This document shows, one piece after another, positions 24,815-33,163 of a DNA stretch of 64,000 nucleotides (the stretch's first letter is position 1; every line of letters begins with the position of its first letter). The DNA is taken from contig NZ_JALJRZ010000004.1 in NCBI RefSeq assembly GCF_024519435.1, positions 310,001-374,000 on the forward strand. Reading direction: 5' to 3'. The position numbers were made by a program, and so were the translations under genes. This DNA is from Terrabacter sp. Ter38. Lineage in GTDB: Bacteria; Actinomycetota; Actinomycetes; Actinomycetales; Dermatophilaceae. Under the pieces are notes generated by a model, which saw only the letters and a program-made list of their open reading frames with translations, had not been told where the DNA came from and made no database searches.

Positions 24815-26293
24815 TCAGTAGGCGAAGACGAGGGGTGCGTCCTCGTCCCGGTCGGCGGGGTCCTGCGGCTCCTCGAAGGGTTCGGCTCCCTTGCGGACGT
24901 AGTGCAGGAAGAGCTTGATCTCGACGACGGCGAGGGCGCCGTAGAGGAGCGTGAACACGACCATCGACGTGATGACCTCACCCATCGAGACGCTCGGCGA
25001 GACGCCGTTGGCGGTCGTCATGAGGCCGAAGACGAGCCAGGGCTGGCGTCCGACCTCGGTGAAGATCCAGCCGAAGCTGTTGGCGAAGACGGGGAGGAGC
25101 GGAGCGGCCACGGCGGCATACGCGAGCCACCGCGCGGTCGGGGTGCGTCCCTTGCGCGTCAGCCACAGCACGGCGATCGCGATCAGCGCCGTGGCGATCC
25201 CGAGACCGATCATGAGACGGAACGTCCAGTACGTGGTCGGGATGTTGGGGACGAAGGCCGTCGCGACGTCGGCCACCCGGGGGTTGCCGCTCGCGCCGTA
25301 GGTCTTGGCGTACTCGGCCTTGAGGTCGTTGATCCCCCGCACCGCGCCCTGGACGTTGCCCGTCGCCAGGAAGCTGAGCAGGCCGGGGATCTCGATGAGG
25401 GCGTTGGCGTGCGAGCCGTCGAGCGAGCCGACCGTCAGCACCGAGAAGGGTGCCCCCTCGCCGGCGGGGACGGACACGTAGAGCGCCTCGGCGGCCGCCA
25501 TCTTCATCGGCTGCACCTCGGTCATGATCTTGCCCTGCACGTCGCCCGTGACGGAGACGCCGACGGCGGCGACGAGCGTCAGGACCGCGCCGATGCGCGT
25601 CGCCCTGCGATACATCGGGGCGTCGGTGCGGGCCACGTCCTGCGCGTCGTCGGCAGCGGCCTTGGCCTCACGGCGCATGAGCCAGAGCGAGACGCCCATG
25701 ACGACGCCGGCTCCGGCCATGTAGGCGGCGAAGATGACGTGCGGGAAGGTGACGAGCTGGACCTTGTTGGTCAGAACCGCGAAGAAGTCGGTCAGCTCCG
25801 CGCGGCCGCTGGCGGCGTTGTAGGTGTAGCCGACCGGGTGCTGCATGAAGGAGTTGGCGGCGAGGATGAAGTACGCCGACAGCACCGTGCCGATGTGCAC
25901 GAGCCACATGGTCGTGGCGTGCAGCTTCTCGGGGAGCCGGCCCCAGCCGAAGATCCACAGGCCGAGGAAGGTCGACTCGAGGAAGAAGGCGAGGAGGGCC
26001 TCGATGGCGAGCGGGGCGCCGAAGATGTCACCGACGAAGCGCGAGTAGTCGCTCCAGTTCATCCCGAACTGGAACTCCTGCACGATGCCGGTGACGAGTC
26101 CGAGCGCGAAGTTGATGAGGAAGAGCTTGCCGAAGAACTTCGCCAGCCTCATCCACTGCGGGTTGTGCGTGCGCACCCAGGCGGTGTGGAAGACGGCGAC
26201 GATGAGAGACATGCCGATCGTGATCGGCACGAAGAGGAAGTGGTACACGGTGGTGATGGCGAACTGCCACCGTGCCAGGTCCGTTGCATCCAT
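24815..26293 (-). CDS. cydA: Cytochrome bd ubiquinol/menaquinol oxidase subunit I
   Basis: 492 aa, about 9 membrane helices. Haem ligands and proton-path residues are visible: His18 in TVYHFLFVPITIG, Glu pair in IEALLAFFLEST, His in VTFPHVIFAAYMAG, and the conserved GRQPW segment. First gene of cydABDC. ATG with GGAG 5 nt before the start region. Expression is probably induced at low oxygen or under stress; a 15-nt palindrome sits just upstream (see 26320-26334). Confidence 0.97.
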   Translation of the reverse strand: MDATDLARWQFAITTVYHFLFVPITIGMSLIVAVFHTAWVRTHNPQWMRLAKFFGKLFLINFALGLVTGIVQEFQFGMNWSDYSRFVGDIFGAPLAIEALLAFFLESTFLGLWIFGWGRLPEKLHATTMWLVHIGTVLSAYFILAANSFMQHPVGYTYNAASGRAELTDFFAVLTNKVQLVTFPHVIFAAYMAGAGVVMGVSLWLMRREAKAAADDAQDVARTDAPMYRRATRIGAVLTLVAAVGVSVTGDVQGKIMTEVQPMKMAAAEALYVSVPAGEGAPFSVLTVGSLDGSHANALIEIPGLLSFLATGNVQGAVRGINDLKAEYAKTYGASGNPRVADVATAFVPNIPTTYWTFRLMIGLGIATALIAIAVLWLTRKGRTPTARWLAYAAVAAPLLPVFANSFGWIFTEVGRQPWLVFGLMTTANGVSPSVSMGEVITSMVVFTLLYGALAVVEIKLFLHYVRKGAEPFEEPQDPADRDEDAPLVFAY

Positions 26294-26319
26294 GGGGGCT
26301 CCGCGAGGGTCGCGCCAGA

Positions 26320-26334
26320 ACTACATGACGTAGT
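26320..26334 (-). promoter_or_regulatory. Palindrome in cydA leader/promoter (ACTAC-N5-GTAGT)
   Basis: Perfect 5-bp arms around 5 nt, 27 nt before the cydA ATG. On the minus strand TAGCAT (26337-26342) lies directly upstream and fits a -10 box, so the palindrome would fall at or just after the start of transcription, a typical repressor place. Confidence 0.4.
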
Positions 26335-26415
26335 AGATGCTAGCGGGTGCGATCGCGGACGGCGGCCGGGCTGTCGAGGGATCGGCGTGACCCCGCTCAC
26401 CCCGGTCCCGGTCGC

Positions 26416-26444
26416 TTGACCTGCTTTGTATCAATGCGTTAAAT
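26416..26444 (+). promoter_or_regulatory. Sigma-70-type promoter of the membrane protein/GntR operon
   Basis: TTGACC at 26416-26421 and TTAAAT at 26439-26444 with a 17-nt spacer: 5/6 and 4/6 matches to consensus, unusual in this GC-rich window. Predicted start about 26451, 26 nt before the ATG, leaving room for the GAAGGGG ribosome site. Confidence 0.75.
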
Positions 26445-26457
26445 GATTGCGACAAAG
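26424..26457 (+). promoter_or_regulatory. 34-bp operator palindrome over the -10 box
   Basis: Symmetric about 26440/26441: CTTTGT (26424-26429) pairs ACAAAG (26452-26457), CAAT (26432-26435) pairs ATTG (26446-26449), and the centre is TTAA. It covers the -10 box and start of transcription, so binding should block RNA polymerase. The obvious ligand is the GntR/YtrA protein of the same operon (autorepression). Confidence 0.7.
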
Positions 26458-26476
26458 ACCGACGAAGGGGAACGGC

Positions 26477-27433
26477 ATGGATGCGCGCGTGGTCACGTGG
26501 TACCTCGGCCCGGTGGTGCTGCTGGCGCTGGTCGTCAACCTTGCGCGCTGGCTCGGCGCACGCCGGCTCGATGCCTTCGCCGCGCGAGCCCGCCGCCGGG
26601 CCGCGCTGGGCTCCGTCGTCGGCGCACTGCTCGCGTATGCCGTCGCCCGCGCGGGCGTCGACGGGGGCGCCGCGTCGTCGTCGGGGGAGGGCGCCACAGC
26701 CCACCCGGCCGTGCCGGCGCTCGCGGGCATCGCCGGCATCCTCGTGGCGGCACTGGCCGAGCGCTGGGCGCCCCGCCGGTCGACGCCAGGCCCTCGCCGC
26801 GAGGCCGCCCTGGACATCCGCCGGGGCACCGAGTCGGTGCGCCTGACGGGCTACTACGTCGCAGGGCTGGTGCTCTGCGCCGTGGGGCTGCTCGTCGGGT
26901 GGCTCACGTCCGCGCCCGGGGGTCGGATGGGCATGCGCGAGTGGGAGGGCGTCGTCGTCACGACGACGAGCGCCTACCCCGGCCGCGACTACACGCTGGG
27001 GACGGTCGGTGCCCTCGCGCTGCTCGCGGTCGCCACGTGGCTCGCCCTGCGCGTCGCCGATGCCCGTCCGGCGTACGCCGACGACCGCGCCCTCGACCGC
27101 GCCCTGCGGCTCGGGGCGCGGGTGCGGGTCCTGCGGTGGTCGGCCGCCGGGTCCCTCGTCACGGCCGCCGGGCTCTGCCTCACCATCGGCCCGCAGCTCA
27201 ACGACGTGACCCAACGGCTGCGCGGCGCCGTGAGCGGCTCGCAGCTCCCGCCCGCGCCCGTCGCGCCCACCGACTGGACGCAGAACGTCGCCTTCTCGTT
27301 GACGCTTCTCGGCTTCGTCTGCCTGGTCGTCGCCCTCTTCTGCCTGCTCTGGGACGCGCCTGCAGTGCCGAGTTCGCGTACAGCCAATCAGCCTGCGGCA
27401 GTGGCCTCGTCGTCGGGTGCGGGGTCCCGATGA
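26477..27433 (+). CDS. Membrane protein of unknown function, GntR operon
   Basis: 318 aa from ATG 26477 with GAAGGGG 6 nt upstream. About six membrane segments: near residues 8-25, 38-55, 68-85, 115-135, 165-185 and 275-300. It has Arg-rich cytoplasmic loops and a Ser/Ala-rich C-terminal tail. I do not recognise a family. YtrA-type GntR regulators usually control an ABC or membrane protein operon that they belong to, so this is probably the regulated target and may be part of a cell-envelope stress response (inference). Confidence 0.7.
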   Translation: MDARVVTWYLGPVVLLALVVNLARWLGARRLDAFAARARRRAALGSVVGALLAYAVARAGVDGGAASSSGEGATAHPAVPALAGIAGILVAALAERWAPRRSTPGPRREAALDIRRGTESVRLTGYYVAGLVLCAVGLLVGWLTSAPGGRMGMREWEGVVVTTTSAYPGRDYTLGTVGALALLAVATWLALRVADARPAYADDRALDRALRLGARVRVLRWSAAGSLVTAAGLCLTIGPQLNDVTQRLRGAVSGSQLPPAPVAPTDWTQNVAFSLTLLGFVCLVVALFCLLWDAPAVPSSRTANQPAAVASSSGAGSR

Positions 27434-27807
27434 GCGAGGACCTCCGCATCGTCGTCGACCTCGAGGTCGCCGAGCCCCCCTTCGAGCAGGTCCGTGCCCA
27501 GCTGGCCGGCCTCATCGCGACGGGCCGCCTGCTGCCGGGCGACCGCCTCCCGACCGTGCGGGCCCTCGCCGCGGACCTCGGCCTGGCCGCCAACACCGTG
27601 GCGCGCGCCTTCAAGGAGCTCGAGGCGGCCGGACTCGTCGAGACGCGGCGTCGGGCCGGGACCGTCGTGGCGTCCGGAGAGCACACGGCCGACGTCGCGG
27701 TCATGGCGCTCGCGGCGAAGTTCGCGGCAGCAGCCCGCGACGCGGGGCTCGACGCCGCAGCAGCGGTCGACATCGTCCGGGCCGCGCTCAAGGCGCAGAC
27801 GGGCTGA
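27430..27807 (+). CDS. GntR-family regulator, YtrA subfamily
   Basis: 125 aa; ATG overlaps the preceding stop (ATGA). N-terminal winged helix with PPFEQVRAQLAGLIATGRLL, PGDRLPTVRALAADLGLAAN and TVARAFKELEAAGLVETRR, the standard GntR pattern. The C-terminal part is only about 45 residues, the size that marks the YtrA subfamily (two helices for dimerisation, no large ligand domain). Likely represses its own operon at the palindrome at 26424-26457. Confidence 0.92.
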   Translation: MSEDLRIVVDLEVAEPPFEQVRAQLAGLIATGRLLPGDRLPTVRALAADLGLAANTVARAFKELEAAGLVETRRRAGTVVASGEHTADVAVMALAAKFAAAARDAGLDAAAAVDIVRAALKAQTG

Positions 27808-28202
27808 GTGGTCGTGTGCCGGGTCGCCCGGTCAGGCGTGCCGGGCGGGCTGGGTGCCGAGTGGGCTCTGGGCCTCGTTGCGCGACCGCGCGATCGGTCG
27901 GCGCAGCGGGTGCAGGAGGCGGGCTGTCGTGATCCGGCGTGACCGGTCGCGTCGGCTCTGACCGACTCCTGCCGGTGCCGGACCAGGAGCCGGTCGGGTC
28001 GTCTGGACGGCCCAGGCTCCGGCCAGGCGTGCGGCGTGTGGAGGGATTCCCATGACGTGCTCCTCGTGACCTCTGGCGGCGCGAGGCCGTCGAGGCCTCG
28101 ACGGTCAGAGAGACGCCGCACGTCGGTGATACGTCAGACCGCGCACGGACTCGAGAGGTAGCGTTCAGGCGTCCGCTTCAGCGAGATGGGCAGGGGATGT
28201 CG
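27808..28202. other. Roughly 390-bp region with a small minus-strand ORF and a palindrome
   Basis: Between the GntR gene and the secreted-protein gene. It holds the small ORF at 27832-28053, a perfect 18-bp palindrome (CCGTCGAGG/CCTCGACGG) at 28087-28104, and TAGCGT at 28159-28164, a possible -10 box for the rightward gene. Nothing else was seen. Confidence 0.5.
27832..28053 (-). CDS. Small Arg/Pro-rich ORF
   Basis: 73 aa. A strong ribosome site, GAGGAGC, lies 7 nt before the ATG, which is better than most genes here and argues for translation. The product is basic, with MGIPPHAARLAGAWAVQTTR at the start and Arg/His/Pro-rich remainder, no membrane helix or motif. Third-position GC is less biased than in the large genes. 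It could be a regulatory leader peptide or a small DNA/RNA-binding protein; it may also be chance. An 18-bp palindrome lies upstream. Confidence 0.4.
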   Translation of the reverse strand: MGIPPHAARLAGAWAVQTTRPAPGPAPAGVGQSRRDRSRRITTARLLHPLRRPIARSRNEAQSPLGTQPARHA

Positions 28203-28772
28203 ATGCGTGAACCGCGACGGGCCGTGACCCGGAGCTCCGTCCGGCACGTGGGCGTGGCAGCCGTTGCGGCCCTGGTGGCAGCGGTCCCCTCGGCGTGCAC
28301 CGCTGCGAAGGTGCCCACCCCGCAGCCCACGGTCGAGGGTCCGTCGTTCACCTCGATCCCCCAGGCCGAGACGGTCGACCGGCTCGAGCCGCCCGTGCAG
28401 TCGGCCTCCGACGTGGCGCGCCTGCTCGTCAGGGATGCCGACGGCATCTTCTGGAGCGGTTCGGGCGAGCCGGGTCGGGCCGCGCCGGTGCGGGCCGGCC
28501 AGGCCTACCGGTTGACCGGACGGTGCCTGCCGGCCACGGCCGGTGGCACGCTCGTCGTCGACGTGCTCGGGCCGCCGGGTAAGGGCGCCGTCGACGGGGC
28601 GCCCTCCGTGGCGGTCCCGGGAGACGCCGTGGCCAGCATCACCGTCCCGTGCGACGGCACGGAGACCCGCCAGGACCTCCGCGAGCTCCCGGCGGGATCG
28701 GGGCCGCTGTCGGTCGCCGAGAGGACGAGCCAGGTCGCGACCGGCTGGGTCGTGCTGTCCCGCACCTCCTGA
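28203..28772 (+). CDS. Secreted or lipid-anchored protein of unknown function
   Basis: 189 aa from ATG 28203 (AGGGG 6 nt upstream; ATG 28197 also possible). Basic N-terminus, hydrophobic stretch VGVAAVAALVAAVP, then SAC: a lipobox-like end but with Pro at -3, so either lipoprotein or cleaved signal peptide. The mature part contains two more cysteines (in GRCLPAT and TVPCDGTET), which may form a disulfide, and a beta-rich domain. No family recognised. Convergent with paaK. Confidence 0.6.
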   Translation: MREPRRAVTRSSVRHVGVAAVAALVAAVPSACTAAKVPTPQPTVEGPSFTSIPQAETVDRLEPPVQSASDVARLLVRDADGIFWSGSGEPGRAAPVRAGQAYRLTGRCLPATAGGTLVVDVLGPPGKGAVDGAPSVAVPGDAVASITVPCDGTETRQDLRELPAGSGPLSVAERTSQVATGWVVLSRTS

Positions 28773-28850
28773 CCCGCCTTCTCCCGGCCGCGCCGCGAGC
28801 TGTCGCCGGTCGCCGGCAGGGCAGGTGGCTCGGGTCCGTGTCGCGCGCGG

Positions 28851-30170
28851 TCAGGCCTTGGGCCGATCGTCGACGATGCGGCGGGCCTTGCCGATCGAGC
28901 GCTCGATCGACCCGGGGTCGCGCATCTCGACGCGGCACGTCGTGCCGATGCGGGCCTTGATCGTGGCGTAGAGCGTCCGGGCGATCTGGTCGGCGGCATC
29001 CGGCTCGAGCCGCGAGAGCGGCTCGACGAGCACGGTCAGCTCGACCATCCTGCCGGGCTGCGTCAGGACGCACTGGAAGTACGGCGACAGCCGCGGCTCC
29101 GCGAGCACGTGCTCCTCGATCTGCGTCGGGAAGACGTTGACGCCACGGACGATCATCATGTCGTCGGTGCGGCCGGTGACCTTCTCCATCCTCCGCATCG
29201 ACGGGACCGCGGTGCCCGGCAGCAGCCGCGTCAGGTCGCGGGTGCGGTAGCGGATGACGGGCATCGCCTGCTTCGTCAGCGACGTGAGGACGAGCTCGCC
29301 CAGCTCGCCGTCGGGCAGCACCTCCTCGGTGATCGGGTCGATGACCTCTGGGTAGAAGTGGTCCTCCCAGATGTGGAGGCCGTCCTTCGTCGTCGCGGCC
29401 TCCTGGGCGACCCCGGGCCCCATGACCTCCGAGAGGCCGTAGATGTCGACGGCGTCCATGCCGGTGCGTCGCTCGATCTCCCGGCGCATCGACTCGGTCC
29501 ACGGCTCGGCGCCGAAGATCCCGACCTGCAGGCTCGTCGTCGCCGGGTCGACACCCTCGCGCTCCATCTCGTCGAGCAGGCTGAGGAAGTAGCTGGGCGT
29601 CACCATGATGACACGGGGTTGGAAGTCGCGGATCAGCTGCACCTGCCGCTCGGTCATCCCGCCACTCACGGGCACGACTGTCGCGCCGAGCCGCTCGACG
29701 CCGTAGTGCGCGCCGAGACCGCCGGTGAAGAGGCCGTAGCCGTACGCGACGTGGATGACGTCGCCCGGGTGGCCGCCGGCGAGCCGGATCGAGCGGGCCA
29801 TGAGGTCGGCCCACGTGTCGATGTCGGCCTTCGTGTACCCCACCACCGTCGGGCGGCCGGTGGTCCCTGAGCTCGCGTGCACGCGGACGACCTGCTCCCG
29901 TGGCACGGCGAACATCCCGAAGGGATAGTTGGCGCGCAGGTCCGCCTTCGTCGTGAACGGCATACGGCTCAGGTCGTCGAGCGAGCGCAGGTCGTCGGGA
30001 CGGAAATCCTTGGCGTCAAAGGCCGCTCGGTAGTGCGGGACGTTGTCGTATGCCGTCCGCGCGGTCCGCCGGAGACGGTCCAGCTGGGTGCCCCGCAGCT
30101 CGTCGATCGCGATCGTGGGGATCTCGTGGTCCGGCAGGCCGGGTCGGCTCTCGGGTGACTCCGTCGTCAT
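28851..30170 (-). CDS. paaK: Phenylacetate-CoA ligase
   Basis: 439 aa, normal length. Activates phenylacetate with ATP and CoA, the entry step of the phenylacetate pathway. ANL-superfamily motifs: SSGTTGRPTVVGYT (P-loop), YGLSEVMGPGV (A5-like), RTRDLTRLLPG and RTDDMMIVRGVNVFPTQIE (hinge/C-terminal domain). ATG with CACAAT exactly 6 nt upstream, so probably leaderless. The other paa-type genes lie about 6 kb away (36448-39946). Confidence 0.96.
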   Translation of the reverse strand: MTTESPESRPGLPDHEIPTIAIDELRGTQLDRLRRTARTAYDNVPHYRAAFDAKDFRPDDLRSLDDLSRMPFTTKADLRANYPFGMFAVPREQVVRVHASSGTTGRPTVVGYTKADIDTWADLMARSIRLAGGHPGDVIHVAYGYGLFTGGLGAHYGVERLGATVVPVSGGMTERQVQLIRDFQPRVIMVTPSYFLSLLDEMEREGVDPATTSLQVGIFGAEPWTESMRREIERRTGMDAVDIYGLSEVMGPGVAQEAATTKDGLHIWEDHFYPEVIDPITEEVLPDGELGELVLTSLTKQAMPVIRYRTRDLTRLLPGTAVPSMRRMEKVTGRTDDMMIVRGVNVFPTQIEEHVLAEPRLSPYFQCVLTQPGRMVELTVLVEPLSRLEPDAADQIARTLYATIKARIGTTCRVEMRDPGSIERSIGKARRIVDDRPKA

Positions 30171-30176
30171 GAGCCC

Positions 30177-30182
30177 ATTGTG
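30177..30182 (-). promoter_or_regulatory. -10-like box (CACAAT) for leaderless paaK mRNA
   Basis: CACAAT on the minus strand, 6 nt (gggctc), then the ATG at 30170. Confidence 0.4.
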
Positions 30183-30244
30183 CCCACACCTTCCGGTCCG
30201 GGCTCCTCGGCCCCCACTCGGGCTGGACGCGGATCGTCAGACCG

Positions 30245-31135
30245 TCAGGGTTTCGGCGTCTCCAGGGACTCGGCGTCGGCGGCTGCCTCGTCGTGCTCGC
30301 TGCGCATGCGCTTGAGGAACGCCTTCGTCCGCTCGTGCTGCGGGTTGCTGATGACGTCCTTCGGCTTGCCCTCCTCGACGACGACGCCCCCGTCCATGAA
30401 GACGACGTGGTCGGCGACGTCACGGGCGAAGCCCATCTCGTGCGTCACGACGATCATCGTCATCCCCTGGTCGGCGAGCTCGCGCATGACGCGGAGCACC
30501 TCGCCCACGAGCTCGGGGTCGAGCGCGGACGTCGGCTCGTCGAAGAGCATGAGCTTGGGGTCCATCGCGAGCGCCCGGGCGATGGCGACCCGCTGCTGCT
30601 GGCCACCGGAGAGCTGCGCCGGGTAGGCGTTCGGCTTGTCGCCGAGGCCGACCTGTTCGAGCAGCTCGAGGGCTCGCGCCTTCGCCTGCTTCTTGCCCGT
30701 ACCGCGCACCTGGACGGGTGCCTCCATGACGTTCTCGAGCGCCGTCATGTGCGGGAAGAGGTTGAAGCGCTGGAAGACCATGCCGATGTCGCGACGCTGA
30801 GCTGCGACCTGCTTGTCGGTGAGGTGGTAGAGCTGTCCGCCGTCGTCGCGGAAGCCGACCAGGTCGCCGTCGACCCAGATGCGGCCTCCGTCGATCTGCT
30901 CGAGCTGGTTGATGCAGCGCAGGAACGTCGTCTTGCCGGAGCCCGAGGGGCCGAGGAGGCAGACCACCTCGCCGCGGTGCACGTCGAGGTCGATGCCCTT
31001 GAGCACCTCGTTGCCGTGGAAGCTCTTGAGCACGTTGAGCGCGCGGACGAGCGGCCGGTCCTCGCCGGTGCGCGAACGGGCGTCGGGGCCGGTGGTGGGC
31101 TCGCTGGTGGGCTCGCTGGTGGTGGTGTCGGACAT
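30245..31135 (-). CDS. Polar amino-acid ABC importer, ATP-binding subunit
   Basis: 296 aa from ATG 31135 (ATGA overlap with the permease stop). GlnQ/HisP-type ATPase: Walker [14 protein letters not shown], signature [14 protein letters not shown], Walker [14 protein letters not shown]-loop [15 protein letters not shown] Ser/Thr/Glu-rich 25-residue N-terminal tail is extra. Last gene of a binding protein-permease-ATPase operon; powers uptake of a polar amino acid, exact substrate unknown. Confidence 0.94.
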   Translation of the reverse strand: MSDTTTSEPTSEPTTGPDARSRTGEDRPLVRALNVLKSFHGNEVLKGIDLDVHRGEVVCLLGPSGSGKTTFLRCINQLEQIDGGRIWVDGDLVGFRDDGGQLYHLTDKQVAAQRRDIGMVFQRFNLFPHMTALENVMEAPVQVRGTGKKQAKARALELLEQVGLGDKPNAYPAQLSGGQQQRVAIARALAMDPKLMLFDEPTSALDPELVGEVLRVMRELADQGMTMIVVTHEMGFARDVADHVVFMDGGVVVEEGKPKDVISNPQHERTKAFLKRMRSEHDEAAADAESLETPKP

Positions 31136-32094
31136 CAGGCGCCTCCTGCCCCGGCCGGGCGCGCGAAGCGCTTGTTGGGTGCCCCCGTGCCGAAGCCTCG
31201 GCCGAAGCGCTTCTCGAGGAAGTACTGCCCGACCATGAGCACCGACCCGACGAGGAGGTACCACGCGGTGACGGCGACGAACGACGGCATGATCTGCAGC
31301 GTGCGGGTGCCGATGGCGCGGGTCTGGTAGAAGAGCTCCGTGATGATCGGGATGGCCGAGAGCAGCGAGGTGTCCTTGACCATGGCGATGGTCTCGTTGC
31401 CCGTGGGCGGCACGATGACGCGCATCGCCTGGGGCAGCACGATGCGGCGCATGGCCTGGCCACGGTTCATGCCGAGGGCTGCCGCGGCCTCGTTCTGGCC
31501 CTTGTCGACCGACAGGATGCCGGCACGTGCGATCTCGGCCATGTACGCCGCCTCCGAGAGCCCGAGGCCGATGATGCCGGCCAGCAGGCTGCTCGAGAAC
31601 TGGTTGACGTCGAGCGTGAAGAACGTGAAGTCGCTCGAGAGTCCCATGAGGGAGGCGAGCTGCTTGCCGAACGGGATGCCGAAGTCGAGGTTGGCGTAGA
31701 GGAAGCCGATGCCGCTGCCGATCATCGCGAGGAGCACGAGTCGCGGGATGCCGCGGAAGAACCACGTGTAGACGAAGGAGACGCCGCGCAGGACGGGGTT
31801 GTGCGACAGGCGCAGGATCGCGACGATGACACCGCCGACGACACCGATGAGCATCGCGCCGATCGTGCCGACGATCGTGCCCTTCCAGAGCCCCTCGAGC
31901 ACCGGCGTCTGGTTCATGATCTCCGCGGCCGTGGAGAAGCCCCACCGGTCGTTCGTGATGAACGAGCTGATCAGCATCGCGACGAGCACGATGATGACGG
32001 CGAGGGCCACCCAGCGCCCGGGGTGCCGGACCGGCCGGGCCTCGATGAGGCCCGGCCGGTCGTCGGTGGTCGGCATGGTCACCCGATCACTCAC
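31135..32094 (-). CDS. Polar amino-acid ABC importer, permease
   Basis: 319 aa from GTG 32094, which overlaps the binding-protein stop (GTGA); ATG 32076 is an alternative start. About five to six membrane helices of the HisMQ type and the EAA loop [20 protein letters not shown] (about residue 225) that contacts the ATPase. A single permease gene suggests a homodimer. Middle gene of the importer operon. Confidence 0.92.
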   Translation of the reverse strand: MSDRVTMPTTDDRPGLIEARPVRHPGRWVALAVIIVLVAMLISSFITNDRWGFSTAAEIMNQTPVLEGLWKGTIVGTIGAMLIGVVGGVIVAILRLSHNPVLRGVSFVYTWFFRGIPRLVLLAMIGSGIGFLYANLDFGIPFGKQLASLMGLSSDFTFFTLDVNQFSSSLLAGIIGLGLSEAAYMAEIARAGILSVDKGQNEAAAALGMNRGQAMRRIVLPQAMRVIVPPTGNETIAMVKDTSLLSAIPIITELFYQTRAIGTRTLQIMPSFVAVTAWYLLVGSVLMVGQYFLEKRFGRGFGTGAPNKRFARPAGAGGA

Positions 32095-32993
32095 GGGTTG
32101 AGGGCGAAGTCGCTGATCGCGCCGGCCTCGACGGAGTACTTCTTGAGGGCCGCCTCGTAGCTGCCGTCCTTCTGCGTGGCCTTGAGCGCCTCGACGAGGA
32201 GGTTGGCGAAGTCGGTCTGGTCCTTGGGCACCACGTAGCCGTAGGGAGCCGAGTCGTAGATGTCGCCGAGCGCGTCGAGCTGACCGGTCTGCTTGACTGC
32301 GTAGAGACCCACGGGGGAGTCGGCGAGCATCGCGTCGGTCTTGCCGCTGACGACGTCGGCCGTGACCTGGTCCTGGCCCTCCTGGACGATCTGGTTGATG
32401 GCCGGCTTGCCGGCGTCGGTGCACTTCTTGCTGCGGGCGGTCAGGTCGTCGAGCTGGACCGTGCCCTTCTGGGCGCCGATGTTCTTGCCGCAGGCGTCGT
32501 CGATGTTGATGCCCTTGGGGTTGCCCTTGGCGACGACCCACTGGGTGCCCGCCTTGTAGTAGCTCACCATGTTGACCTGCTTCTTGCGGTCGGGGTTGAT
32601 GGTGAAGCTCGAGACGCCGACGTCGTACTTGCCGCCCGTGACGCCGAGGATGATCGAGTCGAAGCCGGCGGGGACCCACTCGGTCTTGAGGCCGAGCTTG
32701 GCCGCCACGGCGTTGAAGACGTCGACGTCGAAGCCCTCGACGGTCTTGCCGTCCCCCGCGAGCATCTCGTTGGGGGCGTAGGTCGGGTCGGTGCCGATGA
32801 CGATCTTGCCCGCGGACTTGATCTTGGCGGGGACCTTGGCCGCGAGGGCCTGGTCGACGCCACCCCCGGCGGACGTCCCGGCGGGGGTGTTGCCCGCGCC
32901 CGGTGAGCCGGACAGCGAGTTCGACCCACAGGCGGAGAGCGTGAGGCCGGCGGCGACGAAGCCGGTGACGGCGATGAGGGACATGCGACGCAT
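32091..32993 (-). CDS. Polar amino-acid ABC importer, lipid-anchored binding protein
   Basis: 300 aa from ATG 32993 with GGAAGGA 8 nt upstream. Signal peptide with lipobox LSAC (Cys about residue 21), then a Gly/Ser/Ala linker and a type-2 periplasmic-binding fold: KIVIGTDPTYAPNEML, EGFDVDVFNAVAAKLGL, GVSSFTINPDRKKQVNMV and the Asp/Ser pair in ADSPVGLYAV. This is the SBP_bac_3 family for amino acids such as glutamate, glutamine or arginine. First gene of the operon. Confidence 0.93.
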   Translation of the reverse strand: MRRMSLIAVTGFVAAGLTLSACGSNSLSGSPGAGNTPAGTSAGGGVDQALAAKVPAKIKSAGKIVIGTDPTYAPNEMLAGDGKTVEGFDVDVFNAVAAKLGLKTEWVPAGFDSIILGVTGGKYDVGVSSFTINPDRKKQVNMVSYYKAGTQWVVAKGNPKGINIDDACGKNIGAQKGTVQLDDLTARSKKCTDAGKPAINQIVQEGQDQVTADVVSGKTDAMLADSPVGLYAVKQTGQLDALGDIYDSAPYGYVVPKDQTDFANLLVEALKATQKDGSYEAALKKYSVEAGAISDFALNP

Positions 32994-33123
32994 CAAGATG
33001 GTCCTTCCGGGGCGAACACGGTCATTCAGGTGCGGGCGCAACGGTGCGCCGGCTGATTGGCCGATCCTGCCATCTTTCGGTGCGGGTGCCCACGGATGCG
33101 GCCGAACCGTTAGCGGTCCCACA

Positions 33124-33157
33124 GGAACGCCCCGGGCACGTCGGCCCGGGGCGTTCC
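33124..33157 (-). terminator. Terminator hairpin after the ScyD-like gene
   Basis: Perfect 14-bp stem (33124-33137 with 33144-33157) and 6-nt loop, 6 nt past the stop of the minus-strand gene at 33164. Very stable; no U-tract. Confidence 0.75.
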
Positions 33158-33163
33158 CCGGTC

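Noticed and set aside
30245-31945. 566-codon frame extending the ABC ATPase into the permease
   Set aside because: The extra N-terminus is the wrong frame of the permease gene; ATG 31135 overlaps the permease stop as expected.
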